Numbered from the stretch's first letter, positions 41,228-50,728 are shown. The stretch: DNA of 64,000 nucleotides from Agrococcus jenensis (GCF_003752465.1 NZ_RKHJ01000001.1:1488001-1552000); one strand, 5' to 3'. The notes: generated from the sequence alone by a model not told the origin. Translations and numbers: made by a program.

Positions 41228-44200
41228 ATGGCCGGCTGGAACAACCCGTCGATGCCCTGGCGCGAGCTCGAGGGCATCCTCTCCGACCGCGACGTCGGCA
41301 GCGGCCGCCCGCATCCCGCCGAGCTCGACGAGGCGCGCCGCCCGCGGATCGGCGTGCCAGCGCCCGGCGCCACCACGCCCTACGCCGAGCTGCACGCCCA
41401 CTCGCACTACTCGTTCCTCGACGGCGCCTCGAGCCCGGCCGAGCTCGTCAACGAGGCGCGCGCGCTCGGGCTCGAGGCGCTCGCGCTCGTCGACCACGAC
41501 GGGCTCTACGGCGCGGTGCGGTTCGCCGAGGCTGCCGCAGAGGCGGGGCTGCCGACGGTCTTCGGCACCGAGTTCACGCTCGGCCTCGACGCGCCGCAGA
41601 ACGGCATCCCCGACCCCGACGGCAGCCACCTGGTGGCGCTCGCGACCGGCCCGGCCGGCTACACGGCGCTCGCGACGGCGCTCACCGACGGGTACCTGAC
41701 CACCGACGCGCGCGGCGCCCCCGGCGAGAAGGGCAGGCCGGTCTTCGAGCTCGAACGGCTCGCCGAGACGGCGGGCGGCGAGTGGATGGTGCTCTCCGGC
41801 TGCCGCAAGGGCGGCGTGCGGCAGGCGCTCGAGCGGCACGGCGGATCGGCGGAGGGGGCGGATGCGGCCGGCCTCGAGCTCGACCGCCTCATGTCGCTCT
41901 TCGGTCGTGACCGCGTCGTGGTCGAGCTCAGCGACATCGGCGACCCGCGCGACTTCGAGCGCAACCGGGTGCTCGCCGACCTCGCCGAGCGGCGCGGGCT
42001 GCCGCTCATCGCCACCACGAACGCGCATGTCGCGAGCCCCGCGAAGCAGCACCTCGGGGATGCGGTCGCCGCGGTGCGCGCGCGCCGCTCGATCGACGAG
42101 CTCGACGCCTGGCTGCCAGCCGGTGGGGTGCCGTCGCTGCGCAGCGGCGCCGTGATGGCGCGGCGCTTCCGCGCGTTCCCGGGCGCGGTCGACACGGCCG
42201 CCGCGCTCGGCCGCGCCCTCGCGTTCGACCTGCGCGCCGCATCGCCGCGGCTCCCCGACTTCCCGGTGCCGGATGGGCACACGCCGATCAGCTGGCTGCG
42301 GGCGCTCGTCGACGAGCGGCTTCCGCGCGTCTACGACACGACCGCCGATGGCCGCCCGACCCCCGAGGTCGCCGCCCGACTCGACCACGAGATGGGGCTC
42401 ATCGAGCAGAAGGGCTTCGCCGGCTACTTCCTCATCGTGTTCGAGATCGCCGACTTCGCGCACTCGCAGGGCATCCTCTGCCAGGGCCGCGGCAGCGCGG
42501 TGGCGAGCGCCGTCTGCTTCATCCTCGGCATCACCGCCGTCGACCCGATCCGCTACCGGCTGCCGTTCGAGCGCTTCATCTCGATGATGCGCGAGGAGGA
42601 GCCCGACATCGACATCGACTTCGACGCTGGCCGCCGCGAGGAGGTCATCCAGCACGTCTACGAGCGCTACGGCCGCCGCAACGCCGCGCAGGTCGCGAAC
42701 GTCATCACCTACCGGCCCAAGTCGGCGGTGCGCGACGCCGCGAAGGCGCTCGGCTACGCGGTCGGCCAGCAGAACGCCTGGTCGAAATCGGTCGAGTCGT
42801 ACTCGAGCCCCGACGCCCCGGGCATCCCGGCCGCCGTCACCGAGCTCGCGGGCGAGTTCCTGCACGCGCCGCGGCACCTCGGCATCCACTCCGGCGGCAT
42901 GGTGCTCACCCAGGAGCCGGTCGGCTCCGTCTGCCCGATCGAGCCGGCCCGCATGCCCGGCCGCACGGTGCTGCAGTGGGACAAGGACGACTGCGAGTGG
43001 ATGGGCCTCGTCAAGTTCGACCTGCTCGGCCTCGGCATGCTCGGCGCGCTCTCGCACACGATGGAGCTCGCGGCCGAGCTCGTGGGGGAGCGGTGGACGC
43101 TCGCGTCGATCCCGGCGGAGGAGGCCGGCGTCTACGACATGCTCTGCGAGGGGGATGCGGTGGGCGTGTTCCAGGTGGAGTCGCGCGCGCAGATGGCGAC
43201 GCTGCCGCGGCTCAAGCCGCGCTGCTTCTACGACCTCGTGGTCGAGATCGCGCTCATCCGCCCGGGGCCCATCCAGGGCGGGGCCGTGCACCCCTACATC
43301 CGTCGCCGCACGGGCGCCGAGGCGATCAGCTACCCGCACCCGCTGCTCATCCCGGTGCTCGAGCGCACGCTCGGGGTGCCGCTGTTCCAGGAGCAGCTCA
43401 TGCAGATGTCGGTCGCGGTGGGCGGCTTCGACGCGGGCGAGGCCGACCAGCTGCGGCGCGCGATCGGCTCGAAGCGCTCGCTCGAGCGCATCGAGGCGCT
43501 CAAGGCCAAGCTCTTCGCCGGGATGGCGGCGAACGGCGTCGAGCCCGACGTCGCCGAGTCGATCTACCGCAAGATCGAGGCGTTCGCGGGCTTCGGCTTC
43601 GCCGAGTCGCACTCGCTCGCCTTCGCGAAGCTCGTCTACGCCTCGTCGTGGATGCGGCTGCACTACCCGGCGGCGTTCCTCGCTGGACTGCTGCGCAGCC
43701 AGCCGATGGGCTTCTGGTCGCCGCAGACGCTCGTGGCGGATGCGCTGCGGCACGGCGTCGAGACGCTGCGGCCCGACGTCGTGCACTCGGCCGTCGACGC
43801 GGGCCTCGAGCTGCACGGGCGGCCGGTGCCGCGCGGCGACGACGCGTGCCTGCAGCGCGACCAGCCGCCGGTGCCGCCGAAGGCCTCGGAGTCGCTCTCG
43901 GCGCGCGCCCGGCACCGCCGCGACGGCGCGTTCTCGGTGCGGATGGGCCTGTCGAGCGTGACCGGGATGGGGGAGGCCGCCGCCGCGCGCATCGTCGCCG
44001 CCCGCGAGGCATCGCCGCTGCGCGACATCCACGACCTCGCGCGCCGCGCCGACCTCGACCGCGGCGAGCTCGAGGCGCTCGCGACCGCCGGCGCGCTCGA
44101 CGGGCTCGGCGTCGGCCGCCGCGAGGGGCTGTGGCTCGCCGGCCCCGCATCGACCGAGCGCGAGGACCAGCTCGAGGGCTCGCAGGTGAGCCTGCAGCCG

Positions 44201-44629
44201 CCGCTGCTGCCGATGCTGTCGGCCGAGGAGCAGGTGGCGCTCGACATCTGGTCGACCGGCGTCGCGCCCGACGATCACCCGGTGCGGTACGCGCGGGCGA
44301 TGCTCGCGGAGCGCGGCGTGCTGCCGATCACGGCGCTCGCAGATGCCGAGCCGGGCCGTCGCGTGCAGGCGGCCGGCATCGTCACGCATCGGCAGCGGCC
44401 GAGCACCGCGCAGGGCGTGACGTTCATGAACCTCGAGGACGAGACGGGGATGCTCAACGTCATCTGCTCGAAGGGCCTGTGGGCGCACTCGCGGCAGGTC
44501 GCGCGGCACGCGCCGGCGCTCATCGTGCGCGGGATGCTGCAGCGCACCCCGGAGGGCGTGATCGCGCTGCTCGCCGACAAGCTCGACCGCTTCGAGGTGC
44601 CGACGAGCGGCTCGCGCGACTTCCGCTAG
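41228..44629 (+). CDS. dnaE2: Error-prone DNA polymerase III alpha-type subunit DnaE2/ImuC
   Basis: The 1133-residue polymerase has an N-terminal PHP domain (ELHAHSHYSFLDG, His56/His58/His60), the polymerase active-site motif PDIDIDF with Asp460, Asp462 and Asp464, an LIRPGPIQGG motif, helix-hairpin-helix region, and a C-terminal OB-fold (~1000-1120). The shorter length and the imuB context mark it as DnaE2 rather than replicative DnaE1. It carries out SOS mutagenesis. GGGGAGGAGG lies just before the ATG. Confidence 0.95.
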   Translation: MAGWNNPSMPWRELEGILSDRDVGSGRPHPAELDEARRPRIGVPAPGATTPYAELHAHSHYSFLDGASSPAELVNEARALGLEALALVDHDGLYGAVRFAEAAAEAGLPTVFGTEFTLGLDAPQNGIPDPDGSHLVALATGPAGYTALATALTDGYLTTDARGAPGEKGRPVFELERLAETAGGEWMVLSGCRKGGVRQALERHGGSAEGADAAGLELDRLMSLFGRDRVVVELSDIGDPRDFERNRVLADLAERRGLPLIATTNAHVASPAKQHLGDAVAAVRARRSIDELDAWLPAGGVPSLRSGAVMARRFRAFPGAVDTAAALGRALAFDLRAASPRLPDFPVPDGHTPISWLRALVDERLPRVYDTTADGRPTPEVAARLDHEMGLIEQKGFAGYFLIVFEIADFAHSQGILCQGRGSAVASAVCFILGITAVDPIRYRLPFERFISMMREEEPDIDIDFDAGRREEVIQHVYERYGRRNAAQVANVITYRPKSAVRDAAKALGYAVGQQNAWSKSVESYSSPDAPGIPAAVTELAGEFLHAPRHLGIHSGGMVLTQEPVGSVCPIEPARMPGRTVLQWDKDDCEWMGLVKFDLLGLGMLGALSHTMELAAELVGERWTLASIPAEEAGVYDMLCEGDAVGVFQVESRAQMATLPRLKPRCFYDLVVEIALIRPGPIQGGAVHPYIRRRTGAEAISYPHPLLIPVLERTLGVPLFQEQLMQMSVAVGGFDAGEADQLRRAIGSKRSLERIEALKAKLFAGMAANGVEPDVAESIYRKIEAFAGFGFAESHSLAFAKLVYASSWMRLHYPAAFLAGLLRSQPMGFWSPQTLVADALRHGVETLRPDVVHSAVDAGLELHGRPVPRGDDACLQRDQPPVPPKASESLSARARHRRDGAFSVRMGLSSVTGMGEAAAARIVAAREASPLRDIHDLARRADLDRGELEALATAGALDGLGVGRREGLWLAGPASTEREDQLEGSQVSLQPPLLPMLSAEEQVALDIWSTGVAPDDHPVRYARAMLAERGVLPITALADAEPGRRVQAAGIVTHRQRPSTAQGVTFMNLEDETGMLNVICSKGLWAHSRQVARHAPALIVRGMLQRTPEGVIALLADKLDRFEVPTSGSRDFR

Positions 44630-44637
44630 GACGAGTC

Positions 44638-44681
44638 GAGGGTTTGCGTCCGAGTGCAGGGCAACTCGGACGCAAACCCTC
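44638..44681. repeat. Palindromic element, family A copy 2
   Basis: A perfect 18-bp stem (right arm ACTCGGACGCAAACCCTC) with an 8-nt loop GCAGGGCA lies between dnaE2 and the convergent nuclease gene. Its reverse complement matches 35499-35542 apart from about three bases. It can terminate transcription from both sides. Confidence 0.85.
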
Positions 44682-44698
44682 AACAGGTCAGGAGCGGG

Positions 44699-47600
44699 TC
44701 AGCAGCCGGTGCGCCACGCGTTCGACGCCAGCGTCGGCAGGCCGCCGACGTTGTAGACCGTCGTCGGCGCGAGCGCCGCGATGAGCTCCTCGACGTCGAG
44801 CGTCACGCACGTGCTCGCCGCCAGCAGCACCGGGGCGCGGTGCGCGCCCGCCACCATCGACGCGGAGAGCGCGTCGGGGTAGTTGGTGCCGGACGCGATC
44901 GCGATGGCCTGGTCGTCGGTCGGCGTGACGAGGCGCTCGACGAGCAGCGCGTTCGTCGCGTACCGGTCGGCGCCCGCGACGCGCGGCACGGTGAAGCCCT
45001 CGGCGCGGTAGGCGCGCACGGTGGCATCCGTCACGGTCGCGCTCGAGCCGAGCACGACCGCCGTGTCGGCGCCGAGCGACTCGATCGCGTCGATCGTGTG
45101 CTCGCTCGCCGTGGCGCGCGGCGTCAGCAGCACCGGCAGGTCGCCGACGGCCGAGGCCACGCCGCTCGCCGACACCGCGTCGGCGAACTGCTCGCCGCTC
45201 GCGAGCAGCACCTCGGTCGCGTCGCCGAAGTACCGCTCGGCGACCAGCGCCGCCGTCTGGTACCGGTCGGCGCCCGCGATGCGGGAGACGGCGGCGTTCG
45301 GGACGACCTCGGTGATCTGCGCGGCGGTCGCGCTCGAGACCGACGGCGTGCCGCCGACGATCGTGACCGTGGCCGGCTGCAGGCGCTCGAGCTCCGCCAC
45401 CGTGACCGGCAGCAGGCCGTCGGTCGGCGTCAGCAGCAGGCTCGCGTCGGCGCGCGCCGCCGCGGGACCGGCGGCGAGCGCGTCGGCGAAGACCTGCCCG
45501 GAGGCGATGAGCACGTCGGTGCCCGGCTCGAACAGCGCCTCGGACGTCTCGACGTTCGTGGCGTAGCGGTCGTCGCCCGCGTAGGTCTCGACCACGGTCT
45601 CGACCGGCGGCGCCGCCTCGAAGGCGAGGCCGATCACGACGGCGTCGTGGTCGCTCGCGCGGTAGGGGTCCGGAGCGAAGAGCGCGTCCTGCGCGGGTGC
45701 CTTGAACGCCATCGTGTAGTCGAAGATGCTCGGCTCGTCGGCGTTCGCGTGCCACTCGTCGGCGCCGACCACGGAGGGCAGGAGCGCGGCGTCGGCCAGG
45801 CCGTAGTCGAGGTAGCCGATCTGCCCGTCGAAGACGTAGGTGTACGCATCCTCGCCCTGGAACTGCTGGAGCAGGTCGGTGTAGCCGGCCGCCTCGAGCG
45901 TCGTGATCGGGTCCTCGTCGTCGTACGAGTTCAGGTCGCCGATGATGAGCGAGCCGTCGGTCTCGACGCCGGTCGGGTCCATCGCGAGCCAGTCGGAGAG
46001 CGCGTCCGCGGCGAGCGTGCGCACCGCGTTGCAGTTGCCCTGCTCCGGCGTGCCGGTGTCGCCCTCGCAGGCCGAGCCCTTCGACTTCAGGTGGTTCACC
46101 GCGACGGTGACGACGCGGTCGGTCGCGAGGTCGCGGAACGACTGGGCGAGCGCGGGCCGGTTGAGCGAGGTGTCGAAGCGCGGGTCGACCGAGGCGTCGA
46201 GCACCGCGTGGTCGCCCTCGGGTGCGACGAGCGCCGGCTGGTAGATGAGCGCCGTGGTGATCTCGTCGGTGCCGAGCGTGCCGGTGTCGATGCCGGCCCA
46301 GTGCGCGCTGCCGTCGGCGTTGGGACCGGCGACCTCGTTGAGCGCGGCGACGAGGGTCTCGAGCGCGAGCCCGTCGTTGTTCTCGATCTCGAGCAGGCCG
46401 ACGATCGCGGAGTCGAGCTCGTCGATCGCGGCGACGATCTTCGCCTCCTGCCGGCCGAACTCCTCCGCCGTCACGGCGCCGCGGCTGTCGAGCGTCGTGA
46501 AGTAGTTGAGCACGTTGAACGACGCGACCTCGAGCGTCGCGCCGTCGATCTGCGGAGCCGCCTCGCGGGGGTTCTCCGCCTCGAAGGTGCCTGCCTCGGT
46601 GGGCTGCAGGCGCCACAGGCCGAAGGCGTAGTCGAGCACGCCCGTGATGCCGGTGATCGTGTCGCCGCCGCGGAAGCGGTTCTCGAGGCTGAGCGGCTGG
46701 AGGTTGCCGGGGTGGATCGCGGGGTCGGCGTTCTGAGCGGAGCGGCCGTCGTCGATCGTGATGCGGTTCGCGGCGTTCGACGCCCGCACGGCTGCTGCCT
46801 CGGCGGAGCCGGGGGCGGCGACCGCGGTGGGCTGAACCTGACGCTCGGTGCCGACGACGACCTCGCCGAAGCGGCCGAAGTTGAAGTACTCGAGGATCGT
46901 GAGCTCCTGCGTGAGGGTGACGAGCATCGACTCGGTCGACTCGGCGTCGTCGAGCGGCAGCGTCACGGCGACGGCTGCCGGCAGCGTGCCTTCGCCGCAG
47001 TCGAGCAGCGTCGCGTTCGTGAGCCGGGTGAGGCCGGAGCTCTCGTCTGCCGTGCCGGCGACCTGCACGACGTCGCCCTCGGCGACGGCGGCCCCGGATG
47101 CGGCGACGTAGATGGCGTCGCTCGTCGCGACGTCGCGGTCGCCGACGTCCTGGAGCGTGAAGCCCGCGACGGCGGACGAGCCCTGGAACGTGCGGGTGAC
47201 GACGCCCTCGACGGTGACGGCCTGGCCGCCCATGGTGGTCGCGTCGCCCGAGCCCTGCACGGCGCCGATCGCGATCACGGCGTCCGAGCCGCAGGTCGCG
47301 TCGACCGGGGGCTCCTCGACCTCGGCCACGCGGTTCGGCGCACCGGGCGTGTTCCAGGCCTCGCCGGGTGCCGGCGTGCCGGTGCGGCCGGCGATGCCTG
47401 CGCCGCTGAAGGCGTTGCGCACCCAGTCGGCCGCGGCCTCCGTGTCGGTGCCGTCGGGGACGCGGCTCGCGCCGCCCGGATCGAACGCGGCGCCGTCGAA
47501 CGCGACGCCGAGGCGCGTGCCCCACGTGAGGTCGTCGGCACCGCCGTCGTGCACGCCCACGCCGTCGACGACCGTGAAGCCGACGCCCGCGTCGATCGTG

Positions 47601-47992
47601 CCGTCGAGGTCGGCGTCGACCACCTGGCCGACGGTCGCGGTGCCCTCGACGAGGAGGATCGACACGGAGCCGTTCTGGATGCCGTTCTCGGGGTAGCTGA
47701 CGAGCCCGAAGCCCGCGCCGTCGAGCACCGGAGCCGGGTTCGACTGCAGCACCTGGCCCGCCTGGTCGTGCGGGTTGTCGCCCTTGACGACGACCACGGA
47801 GTGCGTCGCGCTCAGGTCGGCGCCGGGCGTGCCCAGCACCTCCACGTACTCGGCGCCGCCGTCGGTGCTGCTGACATCGGCCGAGAACTCGTTGATGACC
47901 GGGTGCTCGGCCGCGTGCGCCGGGACGGCGACGAGGCCCGTGAGGGCGAGCGCGGCGACCGTCGAGGTGCCGAGCAGGGTGCGTGCGCGCAT
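44699..47992 (-). CDS. Secreted ExeM/NucH-type endonuclease with cell-wall-binding repeats
   Basis: The 1097-residue protein has a signal peptide (~1-28), a lamin-tail-like region (~30-200), an OB-fold region (~240-350), an endonuclease/exonuclease/phosphatase nuclease domain (~470-800: ASFNVLNYF, LLEIENND, VNHLKSKG, GDLNSYDDEDP, ASDHDAV), and three cell-wall-binding repeat 2 units (~805-1097: AGDDRYATN, AGADRYQTA, AGADRYATN). It should degrade extracellular DNA at the surface. The promoter hexamer TATGTT is at 48026-48031 on the minus strand, and GGAG precedes the ATG. Confidence 0.92.
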   Translation of the reverse strand: MRARTLLGTSTVAALALTGLVAVPAHAAEHPVINEFSADVSSTDGGAEYVEVLGTPGADLSATHSVVVVKGDNPHDQAGQVLQSNPAPVLDGAGFGLVSYPENGIQNGSVSILLVEGTATVGQVVDADLDGTIDAGVGFTVVDGVGVHDGGADDLTWGTRLGVAFDGAAFDPGGASRVPDGTDTEAAADWVRNAFSGAGIAGRTGTPAPGEAWNTPGAPNRVAEVEEPPVDATCGSDAVIAIGAVQGSGDATTMGGQAVTVEGVVTRTFQGSSAVAGFTLQDVGDRDVATSDAIYVAASGAAVAEGDVVQVAGTADESSGLTRLTNATLLDCGEGTLPAAVAVTLPLDDAESTESMLVTLTQELTILEYFNFGRFGEVVVGTERQVQPTAVAAPGSAEAAAVRASNAANRITIDDGRSAQNADPAIHPGNLQPLSLENRFRGGDTITGITGVLDYAFGLWRLQPTEAGTFEAENPREAAPQIDGATLEVASFNVLNYFTTLDSRGAVTAEEFGRQEAKIVAAIDELDSAIVGLLEIENNDGLALETLVAALNEVAGPNADGSAHWAGIDTGTLGTDEITTALIYQPALVAPEGDHAVLDASVDPRFDTSLNRPALAQSFRDLATDRVVTVAVNHLKSKGSACEGDTGTPEQGNCNAVRTLAADALSDWLAMDPTGVETDGSLIIGDLNSYDDEDPITTLEAAGYTDLLQQFQGEDAYTYVFDGQIGYLDYGLADAALLPSVVGADEWHANADEPSIFDYTMAFKAPAQDALFAPDPYRASDHDAVVIGLAFEAAPPVETVVETYAGDDRYATNVETSEALFEPGTDVLIASGQVFADALAAGPAAARADASLLLTPTDGLLPVTVAELERLQPATVTIVGGTPSVSSATAAQITEVVPNAAVSRIAGADRYQTAALVAERYFGDATEVLLASGEQFADAVSASGVASAVGDLPVLLTPRATASEHTIDAIESLGADTAVVLGSSATVTDATVRAYRAEGFTVPRVAGADRYATNALLVERLVTPTDDQAIAIASGTNYPDALSASMVAGAHRAPVLLAASTCVTLDVEELIAALAPTTVYNVGGLPTLASNAWRTGC

Positions 47993-48025
47993 GGATCCAC
48001 TCCGTTGAGGTGCAGGGACACCGTC

Positions 48026-48031
48026 AACATA
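48026..48031 (-). promoter_or_regulatory. Probable -10 of the nuclease gene (TATGTT)
   Basis: TATGTT on the minus strand lies 34 nt before the ATG at 47992, and GGAGT near the ATG serves as ribosome site. Confidence 0.5.
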
Positions 48032-48094
48032 GCCAGCGCCGGTGACGCCGCGCCCGACTTCTTCGTGAACAGCCGGTGACGGCCGCGCGAGCGG

Positions 48095-48946
48095 TCAGCG
48101 GAAGATGATCGTCCGCTGCCCGTCGAGCAGCACGCGGTCCTCGGCGAACCACTGCACGGCGCGCGAGAGCGTGCGCGACTCCTCGTCCTGGCCGATCGCG
48201 ACGAGCTGCGCGGGCGTGTGGGCGTGGTCGACGCGCACGACCTCCTGCTCGATGATCGGGCCCTCGTCGAGGTCGGCGGTGACGAAGTGGGCGGTGGCGC
48301 CGATGAGCTTGACACCGCGCGCGTGCGCCTGCCGGTAGGGGTTCGCGCCCTTGAAGCCGGGCAGGAAGGAGTGGTGGATGTTGATGAGCCTGCCCTCGAG
48401 CGCCGCGCACAGCTCGGGCGAGAGGATCTGCATGTAGCGGGCGAGCACGACGAGCTCGATGCGCTCCTGCTCGACGACCTCGAGGATGCGTCGCTCGAAC
48501 GCCGCCTTCGACGCCGCGTCGACGACCGGCGCGTGCTCGAACGGCACGTCGTAGAACGCGGCGAGCGCGCCGAGGTCGGGGTGGTTCGCCATCACGAGCG
48601 GGATGTCGACGGACAGCTGCCCGGCGCGCTGGCGGAAGAGCATGTCGTTGAGGCAGTGGGCGGCCTTCGAGACCAGCACGAGCGTGCGCAGCGGACGGCC
48701 GACGTCGTCGAGCTGCCACTGCATCCCGTAGCGCTCGACCACCGGCGCGAGCGACGCCTCGAAGTCGGCGCGCTCGGCCTCCGCCTCGACCTGCAGGCGC
48801 ATGAAGAAGCGGTCGGTGTCAGCCGACGAGAACTGCTGCGACTCGGTGATGTTGCCGCCGCACGCCACGATCGCGCCGGAGATCGCGTGGACGATGCCGG
48901 GGCGGTCGTCGCAGACGAACGACAGGATCCAGTGGTTCGAGGTCAC
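48095..48946 (-). CDS. purU: Formyltetrahydrofolate deformylase PurU
   Basis: The 283-residue enzyme has an N-terminal ACT domain (WILSFVCDDRPGIVHAISGAI) and a formyl-transferase-like hydrolase domain (MANHPDLGALAAFYDVPFEH, INIHHSFLPGFKGANPYRQA, ATAHFVTADLDEGPII). It turns 10-formyl-THF into formate and THF, balancing the one-carbon pool used by purN and purH. GTG at 48946 follows TAGGAT by 6 nt, so the message is likely leaderless. Confidence 0.93.
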   Translation of the reverse strand: MTSNHWILSFVCDDRPGIVHAISGAIVACGGNITESQQFSSADTDRFFMRLQVEAEAERADFEASLAPVVERYGMQWQLDDVGRPLRTLVLVSKAAHCLNDMLFRQRAGQLSVDIPLVMANHPDLGALAAFYDVPFEHAPVVDAASKAAFERRILEVVEQERIELVVLARYMQILSPELCAALEGRLINIHHSFLPGFKGANPYRQAHARGVKLIGATAHFVTADLDEGPIIEQEVVRVDHAHTPAQLVAIGQDEESRTLSRAVQWFAEDRVLLDGQRTIIFR

Positions 48947-48952
48947 CTCGAG

Positions 48953-48958
48953 ATCCTA
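48953..48958 (-). promoter_or_regulatory. Leaderless -10 of purU (TAGGAT)
   Basis: On the minus strand TAGGAT ends 6 nt before the GTG at 48946. Confidence 0.6.
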
Positions 48959-48985
48959 CGAGGTGCGGCGCCCTCGCCCGGCTCG

Positions 48986-49273
48986 TCAGCGCTGCGCTGC
49001 CGCCTCGTGCATCGCGAGCGTCGCGGCGATCATGTCGATCGCGTCGTCGACCGGCATCGGCTCGTAGGAGGCCTCGCCGCGCCGCTCCGGGAACCGCACC
49101 GCGCGCGCATCGGCGGCGCGCATGAGGGGCTCGCCGTCGGGCTGTCCCTCGTAGGCGCGGAGCGTCTCGGCCACCCGCCCGAGCCAGCGGTCGACGGCGT
49201 CGACGGCATAGCCCGACACGAAGGAGTTCCCGGTCGGGAACGTGAGCGCGAGCACGTCATCGGCGGTGAACAC
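48986..49273 (-). CDS. Small DivIVA-like protein (hypothetical)
   Basis: The 95-residue protein contains FPTGNSFVSGYAVDAVDRWLGRV, close to the N-terminal membrane-binding motif of DivIVA/Wag31-like proteins, and then a second similar half with RFPERRGEASYEPMPVDDAID. It lacks a long coiled coil. The likely role is cell-pole or division related, but this is an inference. GTG at 49273 follows TACGGT by 6 nt. Confidence 0.65.
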   Translation of the reverse strand: MFTADDVLALTFPTGNSFVSGYAVDAVDRWLGRVAETLRAYEGQPDGEPLMRAADARAVRFPERRGEASYEPMPVDDAIDMIAATLAMHEAAAQR

Positions 49274-49279
49274 CCTGCC

Positions 49280-49285
49280 ACCGTA
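49280..49285 (-). promoter_or_regulatory. Leaderless -10 (TACGGT)
   Basis: On the minus strand TACGGT ends 6 nt before the GTG at 49273. Confidence 0.5.
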
Positions 49286-49311
49286 CCGGGCCGGGGTACA
49301 ACGGCTGCCCG

Positions 49312-49455
49312 TCAGGCGCGGTCAGCAGCGCTCGACTCGTGCGGCCGCAGCGCCCGGACCGCCGCCTGGAGCGTCGCGTCGACCTCGTCGGTCGGGTACG
49401 ACGACGCGCCCCACGCCATGGCGAAGCGCACGGCCTCGGCGTCCCGGCTGCGCAC
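49312..49455 (-). pseudogene. Possible DivIVA-motif fragment
   Basis: A 47-codon frame from a GTG at 49455 reads VRFAMAWGASSYPTDEVD, similar to the second half of the 95-residue DivIVA-like gene next door (VRFPERRGEASYEPMPVDD). It lacks the first motif. It may be a truncated paralogue or a small gene of its own; no Shine-Dalgarno is seen. Confidence 0.3.
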
Positions 49456-49490
49456 GACGGCGTCGAGCCGGCGCCGCCGCCGGGTGCCCG

Positions 49491-49496
49491 TAGGCT
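49491..49496 (+). promoter_or_regulatory. Leaderless -10 (TAGGCT)
   Basis: TAGGCT ends 8 nt before the GTG at 49505. Confidence 0.5.
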
Positions 49497-49504
49497 TGCC
49501 GGTC

Positions 49505-50728
49505 GTGAGCGAGCGGGCGACGGCGCAGGGGAGCACCCAGGACGCCTTCCCGACGGCGGCGCTGCTCGTGCTGGCGCTCGCGGTGTTCACGAACATCACC
49601 GTCGAGATGCTCCCGATGGGGCTGCTGCTGCCGATGAGCCGCGAGCTCGGCGTGGGGGAGGGCGCGATCGGCCTGCTCGTCACGATCTTCGCGTTCACGG
49701 TCGTCGCATCCTCGACCACGCTCATCCGCCTCACGCGTCGCGTGCCGCGGCACCTGCTCGTGATCACGGTGCTCGTCGTCTTCGCGGCGAGCTGCTTCGG
49801 CTCGGCGCTCGCGCCCGACTACGCGTGGTCGGTCGCCTTCCGCGTCATCGGCGGCATCGTGCACGGCATCTTCTGGACCGTCGTCGGCGCCTACGCCGCC
49901 TACCTGGTGCAGCCGCAGCAGCTCGCACGTGCCGTCGCCATCACCTCGACGGGCGGCTCGTTCGCCTACGTGCTCGGCCTGCCGCTCGCGACGCTGCTCG
50001 GGCAGCTGATCGGATGGCGCTGGTCGTTCGCGCTCTTCGGCGTCGTCTGCCTCGTGGTCGCGGTCGCCGTCTGGCGGTTGCTGCCGGCGGTCGACCACCT
50101 GCGCGACACCGCCACGACCTCGACCGGATCGGTCGCCGTGCCGATCCCGGAGCCGGGCAAGAGCGTGCGCGGCGTCGCCCTGTCGATCCTGTCGACGATG
50201 GTCGTGATGCTCGGCCACTACGCGCTCTACACCTACGTCTCGCCGTTCCTCGTCGATCACGCCGGCATCCCGGAGTCGTGGCTCTCGGGCGCGCTGCTCG
50301 CCTACGGCATCGTCGGCATCGTCGCCGTCGTGGCGATCGCGCTCTGGCTCGGGCGGCGGCCCACCGCGTCGACGCTCGCGATGATGGCGACCGGCCTGCT
50401 GGCGATGCTCGTGCTCGGCCTCTCGCAGCAGGTGGTGCTGACCGTCGCGGCGGTGATGGTGTGGGCGTTCGCGCTCGGCGCGCTGCCGGCGCTGCTGCAG
50501 ACCCGCCAGCTGCAGGCGGCGTCCGAGCGCATCCTGCAGCAGGCGTCGGCCTGGTACACGACCGGCTTCAACGTGGGCATCGGCGCGGGGGCGCTGCTCG
50601 GCGGCCTCGTGCTCGAGTCGCTCGGGGTCGCCGCCCTGCCGTGGCTGCTGTTCGCCGGGCTCGCGATCGCGCTCGTGCTCGTGGGCGCCGACGCGCTGCT
50701 GCACCGGCGCGACCTCGCGCGCCGCTGA
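49505..50728 (+). CDS. MFS transporter (DHA1-like efflux)
   Basis: The 407-residue protein has twelve predicted membrane segments, an inter-domain loop at ~195-220, and motif-A-like sequence LIRLTRRVPRHLL between the second and third segments. NITVEMLPMGLLLPMSRELGV at the start fits the AraJ/PbuE-like DHA1 branch. It is probably a proton-driven exporter of a sugar, nucleoside or drug. The start is taken from the TAGGCT spacing; no Shine-Dalgarno is present. Confidence 0.87.
   Translation: MSERATAQGSTQDAFPTAALLVLALAVFTNITVEMLPMGLLLPMSRELGVGEGAIGLLVTIFAFTVVASSTTLIRLTRRVPRHLLVITVLVVFAASCFGSALAPDYAWSVAFRVIGGIVHGIFWTVVGAYAAYLVQPQQLARAVAITSTGGSFAYVLGLPLATLLGQLIGWRWSFALFGVVCLVVAVAVWRLLPAVDHLRDTATTSTGSVAVPIPEPGKSVRGVALSILSTMVVMLGHYALYTYVSPFLVDHAGIPESWLSGALLAYGIVGIVAVVAIALWLGRRPTASTLAMMATGLLAMLVLGLSQQVVLTVAAVMVWAFALGALPALLQTRQLQAASERILQQASAWYTTGFNVGIGAGALLGGLVLESLGVAALPWLLFAGLAIALVLVGADALLHRRDLARR

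Noticed and set aside
39566..44683. A 1705-codon minus-strand open frame over imuB and dnaE2
   Set aside because: It is antisense to two clear genes and its product is composed of Arg/Ala/His-rich sequence typical of the reverse frame of high-GC genes.
44654..48079. A 1141-codon plus-strand frame over the nuclease gene
   Set aside because: Mirror frame of a well-supported secreted nuclease; it also starts inside the palindrome.
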